In this document: positions 31,832 through 43,437 of the stretch, piece after piece | How the letters are laid out: every line of letters begins with the position of its first letter | Position numbering within the stretch: the first letter of the stretch is position 1 | From: Gliomastix tumulicola | Lineage: Eukaryota > Ascomycota > Sordariomycetes > Hypocreales > Bionectriaceae | Direction: 5' to 3' | Assembly: GCA_001599755.1 (NCBI GenBank) | Contig: BCHX01000005.1 | Span: 4,274,409-4,338,408, forward strand | Length of the DNA stretch: 64,000 nucleotides | Translations under genes and position numbers: made by a program | The notes under the pieces: model-generated | Databases searched by the model: none | What the model saw: the letters and a program-made list of their open reading frames with translations, nothing else | What the model was told of the DNA's origin: nothing

Positions 31832-33402
31832 TGTGGTAGTGATGCAGTTGTCGATAGAAATGCATGCAATCAAAGACTATGTCAGAGTTATGATCAGGTG
31901 GGATATTGGTACCTGTGAGTGAGGTGTACCGAGCGGGTACTAAGTGAAGGTTGAGGAGGCTGGAGCTTGGATTATTGTGGCTGGCGTTGCCGCGTCGATG
32001 TTGCTTGAACTCAAATCGCCTATCGTCTTATGTGTGATGTGTGAAAAATAAAGCGAGGTTGGGAACTACTAACAGTGCAAGGCGGCCAGCGAAGGCGAGG
32101 ATTCTAACAGGCTCATATATTCCTTGCTAATTTCACGGATTGAAGTCTGCCAGCCAGTGAATCCATCGCTTCGATGAGTGCAGTTGTGACGAGCTGCTCT
32201 GAATGCTGTTTTAGTCGTGAAAGGGACATTGAAGTGAGTTACTGTAGGGTAAAAGACATTGGACCATAGTTCCGTCGTAGTACACAAGAATCTTGACCGA
32301 CGTTGACGAGCTGTTGTCCATTCGATCCATAGTCTGTGAGATAAGTCACCCTCACCATAGCATCGATGGACAGATCGACATTTTTGTCGGGAATTGCATA
32401 TATCCTACCTTGATAATACTCACTTTCAATCCCATAGTTCACGGCTGCGCTTGAAACTACGTACATACCACTCCGTCCCTATAGGTGTTGGCAAATGGCA
32501 CGGTCCTGCGACCAGCTACAGAACATGACCCTCCAACTCTCACTAATGGTCAGCACATGAAAGGGACTGTAGTTTCCGTCATGTCTTACTAGCTACGATT
32601 ACATGGTGAGTAAATTCACGATAACGCAATACACCACGATGTCACTCACTCAAGACCACCGTTACTGTCTTTCCTGGGACCTAAAGAGAAAGACATCATG
32701 AATAAAAGCTCCGTCACCGCCCTCCCACGTGACAGTCTTACAGCGAACTCGCCAACACCATGGCGTCGCTCCTCGACTTACCCGATTCATGTTGAGTCAC
32801 GATGGCGCTATACACCCTGCATGCCCTACGAGGGCAATGTGGGACATGCCTTTGTGAAAGCGACAGGGCTCTCGATCCTTCCAAGAACTCGGACTACATC
32901 TAACAGAGCGTCCCTGGCAAACGATTTGCCGCTGATATCTGGCATCTGTCAGAGGCAGTAAAGTGTCCCGTGACTCCACTCGGGCACTATTAGCGGTGTG
33001 CTGCTCAGCTTTCAGCTTGTCGCTGGCGAGATGCTATGCCTAAAGCGTCCAGCGACCACTCTCACTGCCACTCCGCACTTCGTGATAAACGACCCATAAC
33101 TACGGCCATATGCAAGTCTGGCATCTCAGTGGGCTGGCGCGGGTCGGCAGAGCCAAAGGCAGTGGTCTATCGTGTACTTTTGATATTAACGCCCGTGCAA
33201 GCCATACGTTTTGGGCGGGTGCCAAGGCAAGAAGGGGGCTGATCGTGTGTTCGAGTCAAGCTCTTTGCCATTCTGAGCCGTACCCAAGTCGTCGTCGACT
33301 GCTGCCTTATCATCCCAATGTGCCCAGTACAACAGTCATATAAATACCCAGCTCCCTTCGAGACTATTCCTCGATGGCATCACGCAACAGCCATCACAAA
33401 CC
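31832..33402. other. Intergenic; possible small-gene relic at 32240-32480 (minus)
   Basis: About 1.57 kb. On the minus strand at 32239-32466 a protein-like stretch (MYVVSSAAVNYGIESEYY..., ending YGPMSFTLQ) is preceded by an acceptor-like CACCTATAG, but I could not find a start exon; it may be a relic of a small secreted protein gene. Otherwise nothing is recognised. The promoter of the methyltransferase gene lies at the right end. Confidence 0.35.
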
Positions 33403-34884
33403 ATGGCCGAAACTTGGATCCAGTCGTATGCGCGGACCAGCGTGCTTCAAGTCTTGAAGCGCCTCAAGCACGGACGACTGACCGTCGCGATCACATACCA
33501 CGACAAGGATGTCGTCGAGACCTTTGGTGCAGACTCGGCGGACGAGAGCGAGGCGGTGTCACTCGAGATCAACAGTCCCAATGTTTGGGGACGATTTGCC
33601 CAGGCCTTTGCGCTGGTGAGTGGGAGATCTCCCGGCATCATTACCCAAGGCAGTCATGTTAACATTTTTCATCAAGGGGTTTGCCGAAGCATACATGGTG
33701 CAGGAGCTCAACTGCAATAACCTGCTCGGGATATTCTTCGTGAGTGTCATTTCGGGACAAGGACCACGGGAGACGCGATTCTGACGCATTTTCTAGCTCT
33801 ACATGAAAAACAAAGATGCTCTCGGCCTCTCAGGCGGCGGCTTGCTGCACAATCTCGTCCCTCGCATCACCAGCCTGCTCCTTCCCCCAACCAACGACAT
33901 CTCTCACGCCAGGAAGAATGCCTCCTTTCACTACGACACGTCCAACGATCACTTCCAGAGTTTCCTCTCGCCCGACATGAATTATTCATCCGCGATATGG
34001 TCGGATGACCCGAACGAGACACTCGAGACAGCCCAGCGGCGCAAAGTCCACACGATCATCAAGAAGGCTCGTATTTCCCCCACGCACCATGTGCTTGATA
34101 TCGGCTGCGGATGGGGCGATCTTGCCATGGAGATGGTCAAAGCGACAGGCTGCCAGGTCACCGGGTTGACGCTGGCTTCCGAACAAAAAGCCCTGGCCGA
34201 GGAGCGAATCAAGGCCGCGGGACTGCAGGACAAGATCACGATTCTTTTGTGTGATTACCGCCAGGCCCCTAAGCCAGCCGGTGGATATGATCGAGTCGTG
34301 TCGGTCGAGATGCTTGAGCACGTTGGAGATAAGTTCTTGAACCAGTATTTCGAGTCCATCTCCAATCTCCTGAACCCGGAGCACGGCGTCATGGTAGTAC
34401 AGGGAATCACAATCATCAATCCAGTGAGTCTCATCCTCGGACTCATGCATGCTGCATCGACTCCATCACTAACAGCCATGTCTAATAGGTCTACGGTGGC
34501 CCATCCAACGTGGGCGCGTTTTTGGACAGATACATCTTCCCCGGTGGATATTTGCCGACGGTGAACCAACTGCTGACGTCCATCCACGCGGGGTCTCGTG
34601 GCGACCTGGAAGTTGAGACTGTCCAGAGCATCGGCCCTCACTACATCAAGACGCTGCAGACGTGGAGGGAGAACTTCCTGCAGAACTGGGCGGCCATCAG
34701 GGCGAGCTTTGTTGCCAAGCATAGCGATGCAACTGACGGAGAAGTCGAGGCTTTCCGACGGAAATGGACGTACTACTTCACCTACTGTGAGGCAGGGTTC
34801 CGAACGAGGATGCTTGGAGACCATATTGTCTCTGCAGTCCGTACGCCAGAGCCAAGTATTACTGAAGAGATCGTGCAGTATTAG
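33403..34884 (+). CDS. Cyclopropane-fatty-acid-synthase-like SAM methyltransferase
   Basis: Exons 33403-33615, 33677-33739, 33797-34423 and 34489-34884 give 432 residues. The N-terminal region matches the lipid-binding part of the CFA synthase family. The SAM-binding loop VLDIGCGWGDLAMEM lies at about 193-206, followed by VTGLTLASEQKALAEERI, the active-site VSVEMLEHVG, and VVQGITI (Gln where bacterial CFA synthase has His, as in plant and fungal relatives). YIFPGGYLPT and YYFTYCEAGFRTRMLG (Tyr/Cys positions conserved) complete the pattern. The family adds a methylene or methyl from SAM to unsaturated acyl chains in lipids. No transmembrane anchor is seen, unlike fungal sphingolipid C9-methyltransferases. 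It starts a co-oriented four-gene run. Confidence 0.92.
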
Positions 34885-35244
34885 CGTAGACAGCCCCCTC
34901 CCGTTGAGACGCGGGACTAAATTGAATGTCCCGCTTTCCAGGGCATCAAACGAAGGCAGTAGCACATGTGACACGTACACCGTCTTTCCAATTAAGCAGG
35001 CGGCTCTCAAACAGCCACCCTGACCCCTCTTTGGAGGCCCCGGCATCGTCCCACATGACTGCCTGTCACTGCTCAGAACGGCAATAGTCTCGCTTGAAGG
35101 ATGAAAGATTGATATTTCAGAGCTGAAACTTGCAAGGGTCCCACGGCTTTAGCTCCATCCGTCGCATTCGTGCAAGACTCGGGCATCAACTCCTCTCCGT
35201 CGTACTTGGATCGCTCTTCTTCACTTCACGACACTACCACGGCC
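34885..35244. other. Intergenic between methyltransferase and PhyH genes
   Basis: 360 bp, likely terminator of one gene and promoter of the next; no motif recognised. Confidence 0.4.
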
Positions 35245-36206
35245 ATGGAGCCTAAACTGAACAAGACGGTCAACTCAGAAGTTGGAGCCAACAAGAGGCT
35301 CCGGCGTACCGATGCTGTCGATCCGAGAATCCAGGGGCTTATCGAGCATGTCCAGGAAAATGGATACGTCATTATCGAAGGCGCATTCACCGCCGAGGAG
35401 GTACGCGAAGCCAAAGACGAAGTGAAGCGTCTGTCGAGCCTACCTACAGCCGCCAAAGCGTCCAGTGGCAAAGCAAAGGGGCGCAACACCTTTGAAGGAC
35501 TCCGGACGCAGCGGATCTATGGACTTGCAGGGAAGTCGCGTGTGTTTGACAAATTTGCGCTGCATCCCGACATCCTCGCCATCAACGACTACTTCCTCGA
35601 CCCTGGGTATCTGCTCAACTCGTTTCAGAGCATCAATATCCAGCCCGGGGAGGAACCCCAGACCCTGCACTACGACGATGGCTACATTACGATCAAGCGT
35701 CCACATGCGCCGTTTGGAGGGGTAAGATGGCCTTTCTTTCGTCCGTTGTATACGGCGCTGTACTGATATTGGTCCAGGCCATCATGGTTGCGCTCGACGC
35801 GTATACCCAAAATAATGGTGCTACAGTCATGGTGCCAAATTCACACACGTGGACCGACCGAATACCAGATCGCTGGGAGGCCGAGTCCGTCGTAATGCCT
35901 GCTGGCAGCGTGCTGTACTTCCTCTCTACACTCTGGCACGGCGGTGGTCGAAATACCTCGACCGGCGATAGAGTAGCTCTCACAGTGCAGTACTGCCAGC
36001 CGTGGATCCGACAGCTAGAGAACCAGATGCTCGTCGTGGACTTTGACAAGCTAGACGAGATGCCGCCTCGGCTGGTAGACATGCTTGGATACAAGGTCGG
36101 CGCTCCGTTCATAGGACATGTCGATGGGAGCAGTCCCCGAGCAGCTGCCAGGCGGATGCTAGAGCGGCACAGGAATTTGAGAAAGGAGGACGAGCCTAGG
36201 CTTTAG
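35245..36206 (+). CDS. Phytanoyl-CoA dioxygenase (PhyH) family Fe(II)/2-oxoglutarate enzyme
   Basis: Two exons (35245-35721, 35778-36206) give 301 residues. The start at 35245 has the good context ggccATGG; the frame upstream begins only with GTG. The jelly-roll iron site is present as HYD (His about 142, Asp about 144, in QTLHYDDGY) and the distal His about 213 (STLWHGGG), with the 2-oxoglutarate-binding Arg about 224 (STGDRVAL). The N-terminal helix ENGYVIIEGAFTAEEV is typical of the family, as is the segment VMVPNSHTW. Such enzymes hydroxylate acyl-CoAs or small molecules. The neighbouring lipid methyltransferase suggests, but does not prove, a lipid or acyl substrate. Confidence 0.92.
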
Positions 36207-36677
36207 GCGTTTTAACGCAGGATAGTACTGAATGAAAGGGCCATTTACGAACAGTAATTGATGCGAGGGTGCCAGGCCCAGCTCTATTCCATGGCGCCAG
36301 TGAAGCCGGCGTGACTCAGGCGGCGAGAGAATCTGGACAACGGCTTGGCGTACAGATACGAGCATCGCGACGTCTTTTACGAGACAAGGCCGCATAGCAA
36401 TGATATTACCAATTTGACATTGTGCAACGATGGAGCGACGATCCAATTAAAGATCTGTCCAGTGTATGAGTGAGTGTCATGATGCTGTCCTCAGTCACGT
36501 CTTGGCGATCCCGCGTAATGATCTACACAATAAGCCTACGCTATCGTCACCATTCATCTCCGGCCCAGCTTTCGAGGCTCATGCTTGCATATAAATAGTG
36601 TCAGACTTTCCAACAGTTCCATATGCCTACTCATCTGTACTCAATACGTTACAATCGCGGCCAGACCTCAGTCAACC
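36207..36677. other. Intergenic between PhyH and serine hydrolase genes
   Basis: 471 bp, with TATAAAT near 36591 (about 87 bp before the next ATG) as a possible TATA box; nothing else recognised. Confidence 0.4.
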
Positions 36678-38354
36678 ATGTCAACAGCGCCCCAAGAAGA
36701 TCCCTTCACAGAGGACCTCAAGTCTCACATCAAACACCTTTTGGAACATTACCACGTTCCGAGTGTCAGCATTGGTATTGTAAATGGAGACCAGATCTTT
36801 ACACACGTAAGGAACAGACTCTTGTGCGTCAGCCTACGCCTAGATCACAGCTAATTGTTTACTCCCCGCTACCAGGCCCAAGGGGAAGCCGAAGTCTCCA
36901 AGTCACCGGCCTCTGTCGATACCATCTATCACATAGCGTCCGTCACAAAAACATTCACAGCCTTGACGCTCGTCTCCCTCCTCGAGGCTCAGTCTCGACA
37001 GCCAAACGATAGCGGGGATATACCGACACCCCTCACGCTCAACTCCAAGATCAAGTCCATCATTCCCGACTTTCGTCTCCCCGACGACTACGCGACCGCG
37101 CAGGCCACCCTCAACGACGCACTCGCCCACGTTCTAGGGACTGGCTCGCACATCCTCAGCTACGGCGGGGAAGGTCGCACACTGCGTGATGCCGTACACT
37201 CGCTGCGCTATCTCCCAATATCCGCGGAGTTTCGGGAGAAGCACCAATACCTGAACCTCGGATACATGTTACTCCAGCATGTCATCGAAACGCTGCGAGG
37301 GGAAGACGAGGGCGGCATTGCCAATGCTCATGAGGAGCTCATCTGGCGGCCCCTCGGCATGGAGTCCACCTTCGCAAATCTCAACAAGGCGCTTCAGCAA
37401 AAGGGACGTCTCTTCGCGAAGGGCTATACCTGGGAAGATGGCCGACTCGGCGGAGGGCAGGGCAAGATCCTCGAATCTCCCTATGCTTGTGACTGGCCGC
37501 TTGTTGGACACAGCGGCATCGTATCATCGGTCTCAGACCTTGCGAAATACCTCCACGCCGTCATCAACAAGACGCTTCCGTCCATCACACCTGCCGGGTA
37601 CAACGAACTCTTCAGACCGAGATCCATCATGTCAGACTTTTCCTTCCACGAGGACACTTCAACGACGCTGTACGCAGCTGGGTGGATGATATCGAACCTG
37701 CGGGGCCATAAACTCATCTCACAAGCAGGCGGCACCAGCGGATTCGCATCGAAGCTTCTATTCCTTCCACAGAAGAAATGGGGAGTTGCAATCCTGGCGA
37801 ATGCCGATATCAATGGTACATGTATCGTGGAAGCGCTCGCGTCCCGGCTCGTCGATGACTTCTTGGGTGTTGCATCCACAGAGCGACAGGACATCACAGC
37901 AACCATGGACGGGTTCCTCAAAGGCAGTGTCGACAGCTACCTTGGCGCTAGAACGAGGCTATATCCCGATGTGCCTTCACCCAAGGTCCCAGCATCCGGC
38001 CCCCTGGCCTCGTACGCCGGCCGATACCATCAACCGGGGTATGGCGATATCACATTCGATGTGCGACCAGTGTCATCTCTCCCGCGGGGAGGCTCATCAA
38101 TCCCATTTGCAGATTCCACGACGCAGGTGCTGCACGCAGAGCTGCCGCGGATGATGGAATTCACAATTGACCTAGAGCACGTTTCCGAGGAGCATTTCAT
38201 CGCGTGGCTGGGTACGAAGACTGGGAGTGGACTGATCAAATGGGCGAAATATGCGAGATTCGAGGCAGATGCCAACGGAAATGTCAGGTGCGGAATGGCG
38301 CTGGAGATGTTTGGTGGTAATACACTGTGGTTTGATAGAGTGGGAGAGCTGTGA
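36678..38354 (+). CDS. Serine beta-lactamase-like hydrolase/esterase (class C fold)
   Basis: Two exons (36678-36806, 36876-38354) encode 535 residues. The N-terminal strand pair (VPSVSIGIVNGDQIFTH) is followed by the catalytic SxxK in IASVTKTFTALTLV (Ser about 65, Lys about 68) and the YxN motif in HQYLNLGYMLL. The third motif region is HSGIVSSVSDLAKYLH with a later GGTSGFASKLLF (HxG/KTG-equivalent area). A C-terminal beta-rich domain (about 375-530) is usual for fungal members. There is no signal peptide, so it is intracellular. Relatives include esterases, D-aminopeptidases and LovD-type acyltransferases, so an acyl transfer or ester hydrolysis role is possible; true beta-lactam cleavage is not implied. 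Confidence 0.9.
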
Positions 38355-39048
38355 AGCGAGGGTGTGTTGAAGACATCAGCCGTCACCAACATTCGTCTCG
38401 ATGAATCACCATGCCTTTGCCGAGCCCAGAGAATTTGAGCAGCACTTAAACGAACACGAAGTCTATGTACTCGTTAGAATACGGGCGGTCGGTCACTCCA
38501 ACACAAGAAAACCCCGAAACCTCTGGTGGAGGCCCTGGTCCCGGATCTCGGCACCGCCTCAGACGCAAGTTGCGACCTTCACGCGCGCCACTTGTCAACG
38601 TGCTGGAGCATAATCAGAACACCCATGCCTATCATCCCGCGTGCAGGATGACACATGCGTCTTACAGGCCAGTCTAGACTCCAAAGCCGCCTATCAGAGT
38701 CCCGTCCCGACAAGGTAGGGTAATATATGAAGGCAACGAGGGGGCGCTCCCACAAATACCTCGCTTCCTGCGTTGACTGTTGCCCACACACGTCAGGGAG
38801 TCACCCTCCAAGAAGAAACGTCCCCCGCGGCGGTGAGCTGTTCGAGTGTTCAGCTCGGGTACCTGTCACATTCAGTCCCTATCTCATTGGCCGAGGTGAG
38901 GGGTGGCACTCAATAAATGCTTTAAACCTGGCTAGCGCATCTCAGCCGCACTACCTGACAACGACTCCGTGAGATGATAAAAGCGCTACGCCAGCCAGCT
39001 TTCTCTCAGCTCCTCCCAGCGAGGTGCGAGACAGTCAACACCGCCAAG
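38355..39048. other. Intergenic, promoter of HET gene
   Basis: 694 bp without a supported gene. Confidence 0.45.
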
Positions 39049-40985
39049 ATGGACTCATACCAGTACGAGCAACTGAAAGAGCCAAGGCAAATCCGGCTGC
39101 TCAGTCTGCTACCGGGAAGCGACGAGATCCACTTCAACCTCCAGGCGGTCAATCTCGACGACAACCCCGATTATGAGGCTATTTCCTACTGCTGGGGAGA
39201 TCCAACGGACTGCCGCACCGTCTACTGTGAAGGCAGGCCGCTGCAGGTCACCGTCAGCCTCTTCACCGCCCTCAGGCAGCTGCGAATCGACAGACAAAGG
39301 GCCCTGTGGGCCGACGCAGTCTGCATCAACCAGGGTGACGACATCGAGAAAGGCTCACAAGTCTCTCTCATGAGCCTGATCTACTCCAAGACATCCCGGA
39401 TTCTCATCTGGCTCGGTGAAGACAAAACAGGCCTGGAAGGCGTACAAGAATCGATGACGGAGGCCCTGTCCTTCCTGCCCCACGATGCCTACGAGACTGA
39501 AGAGATCTTGGCACATAACATGCGTCTGTTCCATGATACCGCAGTATGTCTGTAGCCACAGTACATCCCGACGTGCCTAACATCTACAGGAACGCCGCAA
39601 GCAAGGCAGGCCGAATATGCACGACCACGACTGGACTTCGATGAACCGTCTCCTCCTCAAACCGTGGTTTGAACGCAAATGGATCATCCAGGAGGTCGTC
39701 ATGGCCCCCGACAACATTCCCAGACTTATAATGTGCGGAGATTTTGAGCTGTCCTGGTTCGATCTAGCCAGTGTTAATTATAGAATCTGCGCGTACGGTG
39801 CGCTCTGGTACCTCAGTGGCCTTTCGGTTCGTAAGTACGTGCTGTGCGTATTATTGGTTGCATCTCTAACTCAGTGTAGTGAATGACTCGCTCCCCCCCT
39901 ACATGGGTTCCTTCTGGATCCACGACCGCAGGGCAGTGCTGATGGCTGGCAACACGTACATGATGATGCTGATGAAGTATTTTCGCTCCTCTGGCACCAT
40001 CCTGGACTGCTTCATAGCGGCCTTGACCTTCCAGTGCACCAACTCCAGAGACCACATATACGCCCTCCTCAGTCTTCCCAATTCTCCAAACATCGAGCCC
40101 GACTACACCCTTTCCCCTGACAAGATCTGGGAAGGGTTTGCCCTCAAGAGCCTCGTTGAGGATCAGAATCTCAAGTTTCTTGCCTTGCCGTCTTGTATGG
40201 CTCGCGATGATTCAGGAAGACTGCCGTCTTGGATTCCTGCCATTAATGCAAAGATGCTTCGCAACCCGCTCAGCTCGTTCACCATCAAAGCACAGTGCTT
40301 TCTGGCCGGGGGTCCCACGACTCCTCGAATCACCGTCTCTGCGGACCACCGGCGGCTACATCTGACGGGCCGCCTCATCGATACCGTCAAAAGTACTGTT
40401 CCTGGGATCTGGGAAAGGCCGTTCCCTTCGGCAGAAGATGTGCTGCCAAAGACGGGCTTTCTGCCCCAGGTCGCGTTCTGGAAGCGTCTTTGGTTTCAAG
40501 AGTGCAAAGATCTCGCCGCGGACGGTGACTGGTCGAACCTCCCACCAGCTGAGAAGCGGAAATTCTACAAGGCCATGATATCCGGGATGACGGGCCTGAG
40601 AGATCCCGCTCCTCAGGAGACGATCGATGCCCTCGAGGTCTATTTCGATCATGTCGCTGACTACTTCAAGCCGGACTACGCCATCTCGGACGAGGACTGG
40701 AATACGATCCTCGCACAGGGCTCCATCATCGAGCACTCTGTTCTCGCCATGGCTATTGGGCTGCGGTTTTGTAAAACTGAAGACGGTCGCTTCGGGCAGA
40801 CCAGCAGCGAGACGTTGCCGGGGGATCGGATTTGCGTCGTTCTTGGGGCCGAGGTTCCTTATGTTCTTCGGCCTGATGAGGGAGGAACCTTCAAATTAGT
40901 GGGGCAGTGCTATATTGACGGTGTGATGCACGGGGAAGCGTTGGAGGGTGAGACGTTTGAGGATGCTGAAATCACCCTTGTATGA
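39049..40985 (+). CDS. Heterokaryon incompatibility (HET) domain protein
   Basis: Exons 39049-39543, 39590-39830 and 39880-40985 give 613 residues; ATG 39049 (ccaagATGG) is preferred, with an in-frame ATG at 38974 as alternative. The N-terminal HET domain shows its blocks: PDYEAISYCWGDP, ALWADAVCINQGD(D)IEKGSQVSLM, YSKTSRILIWLGED, and after a variable part RKWIIQEVVMA. The C-terminal region (NSRDHIYALLSLPN, DYTLSPDKIWEGFA, PSWIPAIN, GDRICVVLGAEVPYVLRP...) is the standard continuation in fungal HET proteins. Such proteins trigger cell death after fusion of unlike hyphae; the specific partner is unknown. No NACHT, WD40 or other sensor domain is attached. Confidence 0.95.
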
Positions 40986-41217
40986 TGATGGTCTTGATAT
41001 TCGATCCAGGGGACTGCCAGATAAGATAAGAAAGTCTGATAACACTCTGCGATAAGGTACCACTGATAAGGTGATAAGCACATGCGGGGGTGGGGCAGAA
41101 CTCACCGCCTACCAAATTCAGCCACAGCCAACTGAGGCCCTAAATTTTCTTTCTGCCTCCATCGCCAGCTTCTACTGCGTCCAGCATTCAAGCAGACCTC
41201 CACGCAAATCAGTCGCC

Positions 41218-41920
41218 ATGGGTGTCCGCAAGAAGACAAGAAAGTTCGCGCAGGTACAATCATTCTCTCCCTTGCATATTTGACGCAGAATCTAACATCT
41301 ACGAACAGACAAAACGTGTCCTGGGCCGTCGCGACGCCCGCCACGCCGTCGCTAAAGCTGCCAACGACCCGGCGAAGCTGGCTCAGAAGAAGAAGGAAGC
41401 CGATGAGAATGCTGTCCGACACGTCCAGCAAGCCCCTTCGAGCATGTACTTCCAGCACAACGAAGCACTCGTGCCACGTAAGTCGAGAGAACCTCCGCTC
41501 TTCCCTGCTCATATGACTGACATGCGGCCAGCCTACAACATCATCCTGGACTCCAACTTCTTCGTCCACACGGTCCGAAATAAGCTCGACATCATGGACG
41601 GCCTGATGGACGCCCTCCTCGCCAAGTGCAACCCCGTCGTCACCGAATGCACAATCTCCGAACTCGAGAAACTCGGCAGCAAATTCAGACTGGCCCTGCG
41701 GCTCGCAAAGGACGAACGGTGGCGGCGGCTGACGTGCTCGCACTCCGACGGATACGCAGACGACTGCATCGTCGACACGACGACGAAGAACCGTATATAC
41801 CTCGTGGGAACGAACGATGGACCGCTCCGCCGAAGGCTCCGTGCCATTCCGGGTGTGCCCCTCGTTGCTGTCGGGAGGGGGAAGTATACGGTGGAGAGGT
41901 TACCCAATGCTACGTTTTAA
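41218..41920 (+). CDS. FCF1: rRNA-processing protein FCF1/UTP24 (PIN-domain nuclease)
   Basis: Exons 41218-41253, 41309-41477 and 41532-41920 give 197 residues, the usual FCF1 size. The start MGVRKKTRKFAQ and VLGRRDAR are characteristic, and the PIN domain carries its acidic residues: NIILDSNFFVHT, VVTECTISELEKLG, HSDGYADDCIVD and YLVGTNDGPLRRRLR. FCF1 is the SSU-processome endonuclease required for cleavage at the 5' end of 18S rRNA (sites A1/A2) in the nucleolus and is essential in yeast. It is the clearest housekeeping gene in the window. The nearby upstream HET gene ends 232 bp away. Confidence 0.97.
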
Positions 41921-43437
41921 TCGTGCGTGATGGATCATCAGACATTTGACGAGCAGGGCAAGCGGAATTCGGGATGGCGTTTGGGAGTTTGGAGACAAGT
42001 ATTCACGGTCCCGGGACCGATGAGGTTGAATATAATGGAATTGATCTACATGTCCTCGGGTGGTATATCTGTCCCTGCGTCTTGTCGTAGATTCTACTGG
42101 AAAGGAGCCAAGCAGTGGGAAATACTGGCCACGACTGGCCAGTACCCGGGCTACAGTGCTCTACCGCGAGAGGATTCTTCAAAGGGGAGCCGGGGCCTTT
42201 CACGGGAACGCTTTGCACAGGTACTGTGTGCCGGCACGGGATCGTGTGCGAGCAACCGACAACATCCAGGCGTGCCTATTAGACGGCGCCGTCATATCTT
42301 CTCCTACACGTTCACTCGAGGACGCTAGAGTATTCTCCGTACGAGATCCCTGGCGCCGAAAACCAGAACGCAAGGCGGGCTTGCCATGGTGTGGCCGTGG
42401 ATACGAGCCATCACCAGAAGCAGGCGGCCTCCCTAACGAGACGAATATCTAGCACAATTATGCCAAAGGATCCAGCCGTCCAGACCTTATGAGCCTGGGC
42501 GCCTGGGCTCCTTGTCGCCGCCGCAGCAGATACCCGCTGTCCAGCCTCGTGTGCGCTCTCAAGCCATATATTACTTCGATTCGCTATCTCGTCCTGTCGG
42601 TATCGATTGCGCCGTCGACATCGCTCTCGCCGTTTGTGTTGCAGATGTCCATCCCTCGGGGCGATACCAAGCCGCTGTCGACAGGAGGTGCTGGACTGCG
42701 CTGGTGGGAGCAGAGCTGTCAGAATGGAGGGATGACCGACCGCGGAGTCTGAAGCAATTGAAGGGAGAGCAAGGGATTCGAAGTCGACGCTGAGCACCGA
42801 GTGATTTACAAGCCCATTGGACCCTAAAGGGCCGGAGCAGAACTAGCCAAGTTAAAGCGCGTTTATAACGGTCGCGCTCAGATGCAAGACTTCTAGCCGA
42901 AGTAAAACCGGGCCTTAGTAAGCTGGAGGCACCCCCGAGATGAACTACCCTAGACCTTTCTCAACTCCTTAAGAGGCGACGAACCATCACCTCCGCCATT
43001 GCCAGAAGGGCCGCGATAAACCGATTGAAACTCTCTATTTGCTAAGGGTATGATGTACTTTTCCCACATATCTAGGAAGATTAGTCTATCGTCCACATGT
43101 GGGGGATGGAGTGACACACCAAGCTCATTGGCGGTTACCGGAGTGATCTTCGGCATTATTCACTCTAGCATCGGCGGAATCAACCGTTATCCTTTTAAAG
43201 CTGGATGTCGGTGCACAGGCATGTGCAACCTCTCGATCCCTATATTCCTGCTCAGTGTCTAACGTACCATAGCGTCCCTCCTGGCTGGAGGAAGCATTTC
43301 ACCCGAGGGAGCACGCCGAAGCTTAGTTCTCCGTTGAACATACGGAGGACATTGAAATCGAGCAAGGTCTCATAATCAACCGTGAATCAATATATCTGCG
43401 AGACATATCTATAGCTACATCACACGTCCTTAAGAGC
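41921..43437. other. Intergenic, no gene supported
   Basis: About 1.5 kb. Competing ORFs at 42411-42797 on both strands and a 68-codon minus-strand ORF at 42950-43156 (LIFLDMWEKYIIPLANREF) have no recognised domain. 43300-43440 is AT-richer, the 3' side of the next gene. Confidence 0.4.

Noticed and set aside
42950..43156. 68-codon minus-strand ORF that looks protein-like
   Set aside because: Too short and without any recognised motif or exon partner; could be a gene relic but cannot be supported.
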